From: Sediminibacterium ginsengisoli
GTDB taxonomy: Bacteria; Bacteroidota; Bacteroidia; Chitinophagales; Chitinophagaceae
Direction of reading: 5' to 3'
Assembly (NCBI GenBank): GCA_943324415.2
Contig: CALPLN020000008.1
Location: 1 to 24,801, forward strand
DNA length: 24,801 nt
The position numbers and the translations under genes are program-made. Positions within the stretch are counted from its first letter, which is position 1, and the number at the start of each line of letters is the position of its first letter. The notes below the pieces were generated by a model. It saw only the letters and a list, made by a program, of their open reading frames with translations, searched no databases and was not told the DNA's origin. Of this stretch, positions 16,757 to 24,320 are shown in pieces.

Positions 16757-18124
16757 ATGAGTAAACCTTCTCTACCACAAGGCACCAGAGATTTTAATGC
16801 AGCAACCGTTCAAAAAAGACAGTACATCTTCCAGACAATTCGTACTGTGTTTGAATTATATGGATTCCAGCCATTGGAAACACCAGCGATGGAGCAATTA
16901 GAAACTTTGATGGGCAAATATGGCGAAGAAGGAGATAAACTCATCTTCAAGATTTTAAACAATGGCTTGGATAACCCCCAAAAAGTCACAGCTACAGCAG
17001 AAGGATTTCAAAAAATACTAGAGGGGAAAAATACCACTCAAATCACAGAAAGAGCCCTTAGATATGACTTAACCATCCCTTTTGCAAGGTATGTAGCGAT
17101 GCACCATGGCGCCCTCACTTTCCCATTCAAGCGGTATCAGATTCAGCCAGTATGGAGAGCAGATCGACCTCAAAAAGGAAGATATAGAGAATTTTATCAA
17201 TGTGATGCCGACATTGTTGGATCTGACAGTTTATTGAACGAAGTCGAATTGACTGCGATTTACTTAACAGTATTCAAGCAACTCAATTTAGGGGTGGAAG
17301 TGAAATTGAACAATCGTAAAATATTATTAGGACTTGCACAAGTTTGCGGCGGGGAAGATAAAATGATTGATTTGACAATCGCAATTGATAAGTTAGATAA
17401 AATAGGTTGGGAAAAAGTAGCCGAAGAATTAGATCGTAAAGGCTTCTCTGCAGAACAACAAAAAATCATTCAATCCTATTTAGAAATTGAAGGATCCAAT
17501 GAATCAAAATTAGAACAACTTAGTAGGTTACTGAACGGTAACGAAAGTGCCGTAAAAGGAATCGAAGAAATACAATACGTTTTGGACTATCATGCGCAAA
17601 GCGGATTGGCCAAAAATTTAGTGGCTGATTTTACTTTGGCAAGGGGCTTGAATTATTATACTGGATTGATTTTTGAAGTGAAAGCAATCGACGCGCAGAT
17701 GGGTAGTATTGGTGGCGGCGGAAGGTACAATGACTTAACAAGTTTATTTGGCGTGCCGAATGTACCTGGCGTGGGCATTAGCTTTGGCGTGGATCGCATA
17801 TATGATGTGCTCGAAGAAAAAAATCTTTTTCCTGCTTCGGTAGAACAAAATACTAAAATATTATTTTTTAATTTAGGTGAGGCAGAAGCAAAAGAAGCAT
17901 ATCATTTGATGGAGACCTTAAGAGCAAAAAAAATTGCTTGTGAAATCTACCCTGATAAGAGTAAATTCGACAAGCAATTTAAATATGCCGAGAAGAAAGG
18001 TATTCCAAATATCATCATCATCGGTTCCGATGAATTGAGTAAAAAAGAATGTACCCTTAAAAATTTAACAACTGGCACACAACAAATTATTCCATTTGAC
18101 GCATTAGCGACAATGGAATTTTAA
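16757..18124 (+). CDS. hisS: histidine--tRNA ligase
   Basis: This 455-aa class II aminoacyl-tRNA synthetase charges tRNA-His in the cytoplasm. Visible markers in order: the N-terminal LPQGTRDFN, class II motif 2 in PVWRADRPQKGRYREFYQCD (about 131-150), the histidine-specific ARGLNYYTGLIFEV (295-308), the glycine-rich GSIGGGGRYNDL of the active site, motif 3 at GVGISFGVDRI (about 338-348), and an anticodon-binding domain from about 365. Length is normal for Bacteroidota. It is divergent from the small membrane protein gene and ends 6 nt before a convergent gene with no terminator between them. Confidence 0.97.
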   Translation: MSKPSLPQGTRDFNAATVQKRQYIFQTIRTVFELYGFQPLETPAMEQLETLMGKYGEEGDKLIFKILNNGLDNPQKVTATAEGFQKILEGKNTTQITERALRYDLTIPFARYVAMHHGALTFPFKRYQIQPVWRADRPQKGRYREFYQCDADIVGSDSLLNEVELTAIYLTVFKQLNLGVEVKLNNRKILLGLAQVCGGEDKMIDLTIAIDKLDKIGWEKVAEELDRKGFSAEQQKIIQSYLEIEGSNESKLEQLSRLLNGNESAVKGIEEIQYVLDYHAQSGLAKNLVADFTLARGLNYYTGLIFEVKAIDAQMGSIGGGGRYNDLTSLFGVPNVPGVGISFGVDRIYDVLEEKNLFPASVEQNTKILFFNLGEAEAKEAYHLMETLRAKKIACEIYPDKSKFDKQFKYAEKKGIPNIIIIGSDELSKKECTLKNLTTGTQQIIPFDALATMEF

Positions 18125-18130
18125 AATGAA

Positions 18131-18517
18131 TTAGTGGTTTTGTTTACTCCAAAATGTAGCATAGAATTCGTCTTCTTTTAACGCTACAGCACCCGCTTCT
18201 TTTTTGCCAATCAATTCCATTCCTTGAACAAAAATACTGATGGTCTCCACCGATTTGCCTTCTTTTCTTTTGAAGATAACTAAAGCATCATAAGTCGCTA
18301 AATAAAAACTATCCACTCCTTTTTTCTCCAATGATGTTGAACCCATTGCAGAGTTAATGACCAAGTTTGAGTCTTCTATTGTTAAAGAAACTTCCGCTAC
18401 TGGGCTTCCTTCCGCAAAGATGTATTTGCCTAAATAATCATTTAATGGGCCAGTTTGGGCATTTACTGACATAAAAGCACCCATTAAAACCAAGGTCAAA
18501 AAGCATAATTTTCTCAT
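18131..18517 (-). CDS. small secreted protein of unknown function
   Basis: This 128-aa protein has a signal peptide (MRKLCFLTLVLMGAFMSVNA, cleaved before Gln21), so it is probably exported to the periplasm. The mature part of about 108 residues looks like an all-beta domain: GKYIFAEGSPVAEVSLTIED, then strands around LVINSAMG, FYLATYDALVIFKR and ISIFVQGM. The pattern reminds me of the DUF3471-type beta domains found at the ends of Bacteroidota serine hydrolases, but this is only a resemblance. It has its own well-formed promoter, divergent from rlmN, and is convergent with hisS. Confidence 0.82.
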   Translation of the reverse strand: MRKLCFLTLVLMGAFMSVNAQTGPLNDYLGKYIFAEGSPVAEVSLTIEDSNLVINSAMGSTSLEKKGVDSFYLATYDALVIFKRKEGKSVETISIFVQGMELIGKKEAGAVALKEDEFYATFWSKQNH

Positions 18518-18543
18518 AATAGTTGATTTAAGTTTTGAGATAC

Positions 18544-18573
18544 CTAAAATAGCGTGTTTTATTGAGTTTTCAA
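18544..18573 (-). promoter_or_regulatory. promoter of the small secreted protein gene
   Basis: On the minus strand a TTG (18571-18573) is followed after 19 bases by TATTTTAG (18544-18551), one base off the TAnnTTTG consensus. The box ends 26 nt before the ATG at 18517. The spacing fits the Bacteroidota -33/-7 arrangement. Confidence 0.5.
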
Positions 18574-18582
18574 TAGAAATAA

Positions 18583-18615
18583 TTGAATGTTAACAGACTT
18601 GATCAAGTATCTTTG
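18583..18615 (+). promoter_or_regulatory. promoter of rlmN abutting its start codon
   Basis: A TTG at 18583-18585 and a perfect TATCTTTG at 18608-18615 are 22 bases apart, a good Bacteroidota-type promoter. The -7 box ends only 4 nt before the rlmN ATG at 18620, so transcription would start at or about the A of ATG. It lies back to back with the promoter of the divergent secreted-protein gene; the two TTG elements are 9 bases apart. Confidence 0.6.
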
Positions 18616-18619
18616 CATT

Positions 18620-19666
18620 ATGGAGAAAACTAGACCAAATATCAGGGCAGTAGAGGTCGCTGAGATTGAACGATTTATAGCGAAAATAGAAGAAAAGCCT
18701 TTTAGGGTAAAACAGATTGTAGAATGGTTATGGCAAAAACATGCCCATAGCTTTGACGAAATGACCAATTTAAGCTTGGATTTACGTAAGAAATTAGTGG
18801 AACATTTCACTTTGCCAGCACTTTCGATTGATACCACTCAAATGAGTAGCGATGGAACGCTAAAAACAAGGTTCAGAACTTTTGACGACCACATGATCGA
18901 GGGTGTCCTTATTCCAACTACTTTGCGTAAGACCGCATGTGTCTCTTCTCAGATAGGCTGTAGTCTTAGTTGTAAATTCTGTGCTACTGGTTATATGGAG
19001 CGCAGCAGAAATTTGAACTTCGACGAAATTTACGACCAAGTAGTGATGATCAAGCAACAGGTTGAAAAAACCTATGATCAAAATTTATCCAATATTGTTT
19101 TCATGGGTATGGGAGAGCCTCTTTTGAACTACAAGAACGTACTAAAGGCGATTGAAAAGATTACCTCCCCAGAAGGATTGGGCATGAGCGCAAGACGTAT
19201 CACAGTTTCGACAGCTGGAGTGGCAAAACAAATCAAGCAATTAGGAGATGACCAAGTGAAATTCAAATTGGCATTATCCCTTCATGCTGCCAATGATAAG
19301 AAGCGTAATGAAATTATGCCAATCAATGAAAGTAACAATATCGAAGCATTGATTGAGGCGCTTAACTACTTTTATAAGAAGACAGGAAACGAAATTACAT
19401 TTGAATATATTTTATTCAAAGATTTTAATGATAGCGAAAAAGACGCAATGGAACTGGTTAAAATTTACAGACAAGTTCCTGCAGATTTAGTGAATGTAAT
19501 TGAATACAATGCAATTGATCGTTTCCCATTTGACAAACCTGATGAAGAAGGATTTGAAACATTTGTAGAAATATTACAGAAAAACAGAGTGAACGTTCGT
19601 GTAAGAAGAAGTCGTGGTAAGGATATTGATGCGGCTTGTGGACAGTTAGCTAATAAAGACAATTAA
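18620..19666 (+). CDS. rlmN: 23S rRNA/tRNA adenine-C2 methyltransferase (radical SAM)
   Basis: This 348-aa radical SAM enzyme makes 2-methyladenosine at A2503 of 23S rRNA and in some tRNAs. The 4Fe-4S motif C114-x3-C118-x2-C121 lies in QIGCSLSCKFCATG. The conserved Cys107 and the methyl-carrying Cys340 (DAACGQL) have the spacing expected from E. coli RlmN. FMGMGEPLLNY and ITVSTAG are further family segments. I chose the ATG at 18620, since MEKTRPNIRAVEVAEIERF lines up with the usual family start; the longer frame from 18587 would begin within the proposed promoter. It is followed after 11 nt by a pseudouridine synthase gene. Confidence 0.96.
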   Translation: MEKTRPNIRAVEVAEIERFIAKIEEKPFRVKQIVEWLWQKHAHSFDEMTNLSLDLRKKLVEHFTLPALSIDTTQMSSDGTLKTRFRTFDDHMIEGVLIPTTLRKTACVSSQIGCSLSCKFCATGYMERSRNLNFDEIYDQVVMIKQQVEKTYDQNLSNIVFMGMGEPLLNYKNVLKAIEKITSPEGLGMSARRITVSTAGVAKQIKQLGDDQVKFKLALSLHAANDKKRNEIMPINESNNIEALIEALNYFYKKTGNEITFEYILFKDFNDSEKDAMELVKIYRQVPADLVNVIEYNAIDRFPFDKPDEEGFETFVEILQKNRVNVRVRRSRGKDIDAACGQLANKDN

Positions 19667-19677
19667 TACCGCATCCA

Positions 19678-20889
19678 ATGAAAGCGAAAAGATCCGACAA
19701 CTTTGACAAGTTTGCCAATAAGAAAAAAGGGAGTGCTGTTAAAGAAGAATATAGACAAGAAAAAAAGCAAGCAAAAAAAGATGCTAGAGCTGCAGGTGAA
19801 GCTGCAAGACAAAGAAAAAAAGATATTGAAAGAGGTATTGCTGTAGAGCCATTGGGCAACAATAAAAAAGCTGGCTTTGACAAAAAAGGCGGTTACGATA
19901 AAAAAGAATTTGTAACTGGTCCCCCAAAATATACCATTCCATTGAGGGCTAAATCGGCCCCGTCAAAAGGACCATCGAAAGCATCAACCGAAGCCCCTAA
20001 ATATGGTGAACTTCAAAAATCTGCAAGTCCAAGATCTGCAAGTCCAAGACCTAGTGCTGCGAAAAGAACACCTGAATCGATGGATCGCGCAGATGCGAAA
20101 CGAACTGCAAGTATTGGTAAAGTAACTGCCAATGACGATATGCCACATGAGCAAATGCCGCTCAATAAATACATTGCGCATGCAGGCACTTGTGGAAGAA
20201 GAGAGGCAGCAGAATTGGTAAAATCCGGACATATTACTGTCAATGGAGATACCGTGCTAGAGCCAGGCTATAAAGTACAATACAGAGACGTGGTAAGATT
20301 GAAGGGGAAAGTTTTGCAATTGCAAGTAACTCCTGTTTATATCTTATTGAATAAGCCTAAAGATTATATCTGTACGGCAAATGATCCAGAAGGTCGAAAA
20401 ACTGTTTTAGATATCATCAAAAATGCGACGACTCAAAGAATGTTCCCTGTCGGTCGGTTAGATAGAAACACAACAGGCGTTTTAATTTTAACCAACGATG
20501 GCGACTTGGCACAAAAGTTAACCCACCCTTCTTATGAAATTAAAAAAATCTATGAGGTAACTCTAGACAAGCCTGTAACAAAGGCAGACATGGAATCGAT
20601 TGCAACAGGTATGGAATTAGAAGATGGATTTATTGCTGCTGATGCAGTGAGTTATTTATCCAATACTTCCAAAAACGTGATAGGAATTGAAATTCATAGC
20701 GGAAGAAATAGAATCGTAAGAAGAATATTCGAACACCTTGGATACGATGTAAGACATCTAGACAGAGTCATGTTTGCGAATTTAACTAAGAAGAATGTGG
20801 ATCGTGGTAAATGGAGGTTCCTTGCAGAAAAAGAAGTAAGAACACTGAAGTTCTTAAATAAGTCATTTACAAGAAAAGCAAGTAAGTAA
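19678..20889 (+). CDS. RsuA/RluB/RluF-family pseudouridine synthase with a long basic N-terminal extension
   Basis: The conserved part of this 403-aa protein starts near residue 158: an S4 RNA-binding domain (PLNKYIAHAGTCGRREAAEL, about 161-215), then the catalytic domain with the nucleophile Asp262 in FPVGRLDRNTTGVLILTND, the KIYEV strand and the SGRNRIVRRIFEHLGY motif. This family modifies uridines in rRNA; RluB (23S U2605-type) is the closest guess. The first about 155 residues are Lys/Arg/Ala/Ser/Pro-rich and probably disordered, with a tandem SASPR repeat; they probably add nonspecific RNA contacts. It begins 11 nt after rlmN, and its stop is joined directly to the next start. Confidence 0.92.
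   Translation: MKAKRSDNFDKFANKKKGSAVKEEYRQEKKQAKKDARAAGEAARQRKKDIERGIAVEPLGNNKKAGFDKKGGYDKKEFVTGPPKYTIPLRAKSAPSKGPSKASTEAPKYGELQKSASPRSASPRPSAAKRTPESMDRADAKRTASIGKVTANDDMPHEQMPLNKYIAHAGTCGRREAAELVKSGHITVNGDTVLEPGYKVQYRDVVRLKGKVLQLQVTPVYILLNKPKDYICTANDPEGRKTVLDIIKNATTQRMFPVGRLDRNTTGVLILTNDGDLAQKLTHPSYEIKKIYEVTLDKPVTKADMESIATGMELEDGFIAADAVSYLSNTSKNVIGIEIHSGRNRIVRRIFEHLGYDVRHLDRVMFANLTKKNVDRGKWRFLAEKEVRTLKFLNKSFTRKASK
20020..20049 (+). repeat. two perfect 15-bp tandem copies inside the pseudouridine synthase gene
   Basis: The unit TCTGCAAGTCCAAGA occurs twice head to tail, in frame, and encodes two SASPR units in the disordered extension. Perfect identity at third positions suggests a recent duplication. 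Confidence 0.9.
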
Positions 20890-21603
20890 GTGATATTAGA
20901 TATATTATTTGAGGACCAAGACATGATTGTCATCAATAAACCTGCTGGAGTATTGAGTATTCCAGATCGTTTTGGCAAAGAACTTTCTATTAAGTCGCTG
21001 TTACAAGCTAAGTTCGGCAATATTTTCACTGTGCACCGATTGGATCAAGCCACAAGTGGCCTCATTATATTTGCAAAAAACGCTGAAGCACATAAAGCGC
21101 TAAGCATTTTATTTGAAGGTCGAACGATAGAAAAAAAATACCTTGGTTTGGTGATGGGTCGTCCCGAGCAGTCAGGAACGATTGAAGCTGCTATCATGGA
21201 ACACCCTATCAAAAAGGGACAAATGTATGTTCACGTAAAAGGCAAGGCGGCTTTAACAACCTATGAAGTAGTCACTTATTACAAACGCTATGCGTTGGTT
21301 TCATTTCAGATTCATACCGGCAGGACCCATCAGATTAGGGTGCATGCAAAACAAATTGGTCACCCCATTGTGGCAGATGAAATATATGGCGATGGAGAAA
21401 AATTATTACTCTCCAGCATCAAGAAAAAGAATTTCAAATTAAGCAAATCCGAAGACGAAGAAAAGCCACTTTTAGCAAGGCATGCCTTACATGCACATAC
21501 ATTAAAACTTGTTTTTAATGAAAAAGAATATGCTTTTGAAGCACCATTGCCAAAAGATCTAGCTGCTACAATTAAGCAACTAGATAAGTGGCATACTGCT
21601 TAA
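20890..21603 (+). CDS. RluA-family pseudouridine synthase
   Basis: This 237-aa enzyme has the RluA catalytic domain without an S4 domain. Markers are ILFEDQDMIVINKPAGVLS at the N-terminus, the catalytic Asp52 in VHRLDQATSGLIIFAKN, and IHTGRTHQIRVHAKQIGHPI (141-160). The target uridine cannot be told from sequence. The start is a GTG directly after the previous stop (TAAGTG); an ATG 11 codons on would remove part of the first conserved strand. Expression probably depends on translational coupling to the upstream gene. Its stop touches the stop of a convergent gene. Confidence 0.93.
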   Translation: MILDILFEDQDMIVINKPAGVLSIPDRFGKELSIKSLLQAKFGNIFTVHRLDQATSGLIIFAKNAEAHKALSILFEGRTIEKKYLGLVMGRPEQSGTIEAAIMEHPIKKGQMYVHVKGKAALTTYEVVTYYKRYALVSFQIHTGRTHQIRVHAKQIGHPIVADEIYGDGEKLLLSSIKKKNFKLSKSEDEEKPLLARHALHAHTLKLVFNEKEYAFEAPLPKDLAATIKQLDKWHTA

Positions 21604-22887
21604 CTATTTTTGGTATTTATAAATTACGCCATCTTTCATTACAAATTGAACCTTCCCCATCTGATCAATATTCGTAAATGGATCTCCTTCCACTGCAATG
21701 ATATCGGCTAATTTATTTTTTTCAATACTACCTAAGATTGACTGCGTTCCCATTAAATCAGAGGCATTCAATGTAGCAGATTGTATTGCTTCAATTAATG
21801 GCATTCCGCCTTCTTGCATATACTTAAACTCCATCCAGTTATTGCCATGAGCATAAACCCCTGCATCTGTTCCAAATGCAATTTTCACACCTGCCTTATA
21901 CGCTTTTGAAAAAGTATTTTGAATTTTGGGTCCAATTTCCAAGGCTTTTTTTGTTACCATTGGTGGGTAATAACCTGGTTTTTTAGCTGAGTCTGCAGCA
22001 GATCTTCCAGCAATGATTGTAGGCACTAGATAAGTACCATATTGCTTCATCAAAGGAAAAATAGATTCGTCCATTAATGTCCCATGTTCAATAGAATTTA
22101 CGCCTCCAACGACTGCTCTTCTCATCGCTTCTACACCATGACAATGAGCCGCCACTTTAAACCCATAATCTTTTGCTGCAGCAACAATTGCACGAATCTC
22201 GTCTTCGGTAAATTGTGGGTTTTCTCCGTTTGCAGCCATACTTAAAACACCGCCACTTGCAGTAATTTTAATCACATCACTGCCGTCCTTATACCTTTGT
22301 CTTACCGCTTTATATGCATCTTCGGCACTATTGATAACTCCTTCTTTTGGACCAGGATCACCCATTAAGTTGGCACGTACTCCATTCGTTGGATCAGCAT
22401 GTCCACCTGTTGTTCCAATGGCTTTACCTGCTGTATAAATTCTAGGGCCAATAACATATCCTTTTTGGATCGCTTTTTTCATTGCAATATTTACCCCCGA
22501 TCCACCTAAGTCTCGAACAGAAGTAAACCCTGCCATTAAATTTCTTTCCGCAAACCTTAATGCACCAAAAGCAACATCCGCATCATTCTGGGTAAAACCA
22601 TCTAAATACCTTGTTGGACTGGTTTCGGATTCGACATGAATATGCATATCCATTAAACCAGGCATGACAGTGTGTTTTTTTAAATCGATGACCTTGTCTG
22701 TCTTTGTTCCAATGACATAACCATCAACAAGGTCTATAATTTTATTAGATTCTATAATAATTGTTTTCTCTTTTAAAACTTTAAGATTAACAACATCTAC
22801 TAATTGACCACACTGTAAATATGTTTTTTGAGCTTGAGTAAACAAAGTTGAAAAACAAAAAATGAATCCTACTAAAAAATAGCGCAT
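21604..22887 (-). CDS. secreted metal-dependent amidohydrolase (Xaa-Pro dipeptidase/imidazolonepropionase-like)
   Basis: This 427-aa protein starts with a signal peptide (MRYFLVGFIFCFSTLFTQA, cut before Gln20), so it acts outside the cytoplasm. The binuclear metal site of the amidohydrolase family is complete: His82 and His84 in MDMHIHVE, the bridging Lys207 in VIKITASGG, His248 in AAHCHG, His268 in SIEHGT and Asp341 in FGTDAG. The arrangement is that of the secreted Xaa-Pro dipeptidase-like group that cleaves dipeptides ending in Pro or other residues; the exact substrate is not determined. It is convergent with the RluA-type gene, and a terminator for the upstream peroxiredoxin lies before it. 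Confidence 0.92.
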   Translation of the reverse strand: MRYFLVGFIFCFSTLFTQAQKTYLQCGQLVDVVNLKVLKEKTIIIESNKIIDLVDGYVIGTKTDKVIDLKKHTVMPGLMDMHIHVESETSPTRYLDGFTQNDADVAFGALRFAERNLMAGFTSVRDLGGSGVNIAMKKAIQKGYVIGPRIYTAGKAIGTTGGHADPTNGVRANLMGDPGPKEGVINSAEDAYKAVRQRYKDGSDVIKITASGGVLSMAANGENPQFTEDEIRAIVAAAKDYGFKVAAHCHGVEAMRRAVVGGVNSIEHGTLMDESIFPLMKQYGTYLVPTIIAGRSAADSAKKPGYYPPMVTKKALEIGPKIQNTFSKAYKAGVKIAFGTDAGVYAHGNNWMEFKYMQEGGMPLIEAIQSATLNASDLMGTQSILGSIEKNKLADIIAVEGDPFTNIDQMGKVQFVMKDGVIYKYQK

Positions 22888-22917
22888 GTGAATATGTTTT
22901 GATACTCAATATACAAA

Positions 22918-22943
22918 AAATCCTCTTTGAAAAAAGAGGATTT
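22918..22943 (-). terminator. intrinsic terminator after the peroxiredoxin gene
   Basis: An 11-bp perfect stem (AAATCCTCTTT with AAAGAGGATTT) closes a 4-nt loop (GAAA as read on the plus strand) and is followed on the minus strand by a run of T residues. It starts about 65 nt after the peroxiredoxin stop and lies 31 nt before the amidohydrolase start. Confidence 0.88.
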
Positions 22944-23007
22944 AAATGCATAGGCAATGACTCGATTCAAAACTGACACAGTTTATATTGAATCGTCCAA
23001 TGCCTTG

Positions 23008-23643
23008 TTATTTATTCGGCTGAGGGGTATAGCGCAAATATGGTTTTACGACTTCTACTCCTTTTGGAAATTTAAGTATTGCGTCTTCCGTTTTTATTGC
23101 AGGTACAACAATCACTTTTTCTCCATCTACCCAATTGGCAGGTGTAGCTACACTGTAATTTGCCGTTAACTGAAGTGAATCGATTACCCTTAAGACTTCA
23201 ACAAAATTTCTACCAGTTGAAGCAGGGTATGTTAAGGTTAATTTGATTTTTTTATCTGGACCAATAATAAATAAAGACCTTACTGTAAAAGTTTCTGATG
23301 CATTTGGATGTATCATATCATAAAGACCTGCAACATGTTTATCCTCATCAGCTATTATTGGGAAACCAACATGTACCTGTTGCGTTTCATTGATATCATT
23401 GATCCATCTATGATGGCTTTCTACACCATCCACACTCAAGGCCAAAACTTTTACATTTCTTTTTGCAAATTCATCTTGTAATGCAGCAGTCTTGCCTAGT
23501 TCAGTGGTACATACAGGGGTGAAATCTGCTGGGTGTGAAAATAGGATACCCCAACTATCGCCTAAGTATTCATGAAAACTAATATCCCCAATACTTGTTT
23601 TTGCCTTAAAATCTGGTGCTATATCTCCTAATCTTAAACTCAT
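23008..23643 (-). CDS. 1-Cys peroxiredoxin (Prx6 type)
   Basis: This 211-aa protein reduces peroxides using one cysteine, Cys45 in PADFTPVCTTE, the only cysteine in the chosen coding region. The N-terminal LRLGDIAPDFKAKTSIGDISF, the VHVGFPIIADEDKHVAGLYDM segment and the long C-terminal dimerisation part (about 150-205, with PANWVDGEKVIVVP) identify the Prx6/1-Cys class rather than AhpC. I chose the ATG at 23641-23643; the longer frame to 23670 would begin within the proposed -7 box and adds an atypical leader. It has its own promoter with a palindrome upstream and its own terminator, so it is probably a single-gene unit. Confidence 0.96.
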   Translation of the reverse strand: MSLRLGDIAPDFKAKTSIGDISFHEYLGDSWGILFSHPADFTPVCTTELGKTAALQDEFAKRNVKVLALSVDGVESHHRWINDINETQQVHVGFPIIADEDKHVAGLYDMIHPNASETFTVRSLFIIGPDKKIKLTLTYPASTGRNFVEVLRVIDSLQLTANYSVATPANWVDGEKVIVVPAIKTEDAILKFPKGVEVVKPYLRYTPQPNK

Positions 23644-23669
23644 AATACATGTAATTTTTACTTGAAGCA

Positions 23670-23677
23670 CAAATTTA
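23670..23677 (-). promoter_or_regulatory. -7 box of the peroxiredoxin gene
   Basis: TAAATTTG on the minus strand matches the TAnnTTTG consensus in full and ends 26 nt before the ATG. There is no obvious -33 TTG; that region instead holds a 15-nt palindrome, consistent with a promoter needing or blocked by a regulator. Confidence 0.55.
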
Positions 23678-23685
23678 CTAATTCC

Positions 23686-23700
23686 CTACTAATTTAGTAG
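23686..23700. promoter_or_regulatory. 15-nt palindrome, candidate operator of the peroxiredoxin gene
   Basis: CTACTAA-T-TTAGTAG has perfect 7-bp arms. It lies 8 nt upstream of the -7 box, in the spacer/-33 region. The octamer AATTAGTA of its inner arm is repeated exactly 11 bases further toward the gene, overlapping the -7 box. The regulator is not known. Confidence 0.45.
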
Positions 23701-23775
23701 ACTTTTAAATAAATAATTTAAAAAAAAATTATACCCTCAAAAAATCAGCTATAAATCGAAATCGATAAATAATAA

Positions 23776-24309
23776 TTACAACGCCTCGTCGGTCTCTGTA
23801 TATAAATCTAATAAGCCGTCTGGCAAGGCAACTTGAACCTGCTTTTTTGCATGGTCAACACCTTTCAAACTTTCTTCATGCAAAGGAATATAGGCTTCAT
23901 TGCCTTTATATAAAATAGTGACCATCAATTGATGAGGCTGTTCGATCACTTCTTGTATCTTGCCTAGTTCAACCCCTTTTTCTACCACCATATATCCTAA
24001 TAAAGAAAGCGGTGAACTTTTGTCTACTAATAACTGAAACTCTGCTTCGGGCAGCCATACTTTTTTGCCAATTAAAATACTGCAGGCTTCTCTTGTGGTA
24101 ATTCCCTCTACTTGTAAATGGGTTAAACTATCCGTTTTAGCTGATGCCGACTGAATGAAATAAGGAATAAAACTTGCTGCATTTTTTTCAATAAATATGG
24201 CATCAATCCCTTTAAAATGAATGGGTGTACCTAATGCATGTTCTAAAATAATATGACCTGTTAGACCATGTGCTGCAACAATTTTCCCGATATGGATATA
24301 TTCACTCAT
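23776..24309 (-). CDS. rimM: 16S rRNA processing/ribosome maturation factor
   Basis: This 177-aa protein assists maturation of the 30S head, binding ribosomal protein S19. The N-terminal beta-barrel starts with YIHIGKIVAAHGLTGHIILEH, with the signature G-K-I-V-x-A-H-G-L-x-G, and the C-terminal PRC-like barrel spans about residues 100-170 with LLGYMVVEKG and AYIPLHEESLKGVD. I chose the ATG at 24307-24309; a 20-codon extension is open but crosses the -7 box. It follows rpsP, as in most bacteria, but a terminator separates them and trmD does not follow. Confidence 0.95.
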   Translation of the reverse strand: MSEYIHIGKIVAAHGLTGHIILEHALGTPIHFKGIDAIFIEKNAASFIPYFIQSASAKTDSLTHLQVEGITTREACSILIGKKVWLPEAEFQLLVDKSSPLSLLGYMVVEKGVELGKIQEVIEQPHQLMVTILYKGNEAYIPLHEESLKGVDHAKKQVQVALPDGLLDLYTETDEAL

Positions 24310-24312
24310 ACA

Positions 24313-24320
24313 CAAATTTA
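24313..24320 (-). promoter_or_regulatory. -7 box directly before rimM
   Basis: TAAATTTG on the minus strand fits the TAnnTTTG consensus exactly and ends only 3 nt before the rimM ATG. A 14-nt stretch around it is identical to the peroxiredoxin promoter. The -33 position has T-rich sequence but no TTG. If used, it would give an almost leaderless transcript. Confidence 0.45.

Noticed and set aside
16757..18124. HisZ (catalytically inactive HisRS paralogue) instead of HisS
   Set aside because: The histidine-specific ARGLNYYTG motif, motif 2 and the anticodon-binding domain are all intact.
18587..18619. Longer rlmN start at 18587
   Set aside because: It begins between the -33 and -7 boxes of the apparent promoter and adds residues not typical of RlmN.
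20020..20049. CRISPR-like or mobile repeat
   Set aside because: Only two head-to-tail 15-bp copies without spacers, in frame inside a gene; simple tandem duplication.
23008..23643. AhpC-type 2-Cys peroxiredoxin
   Set aside because: There is only one cysteine (Cys45) and the C-terminal part matches the Prx6/1-Cys class.
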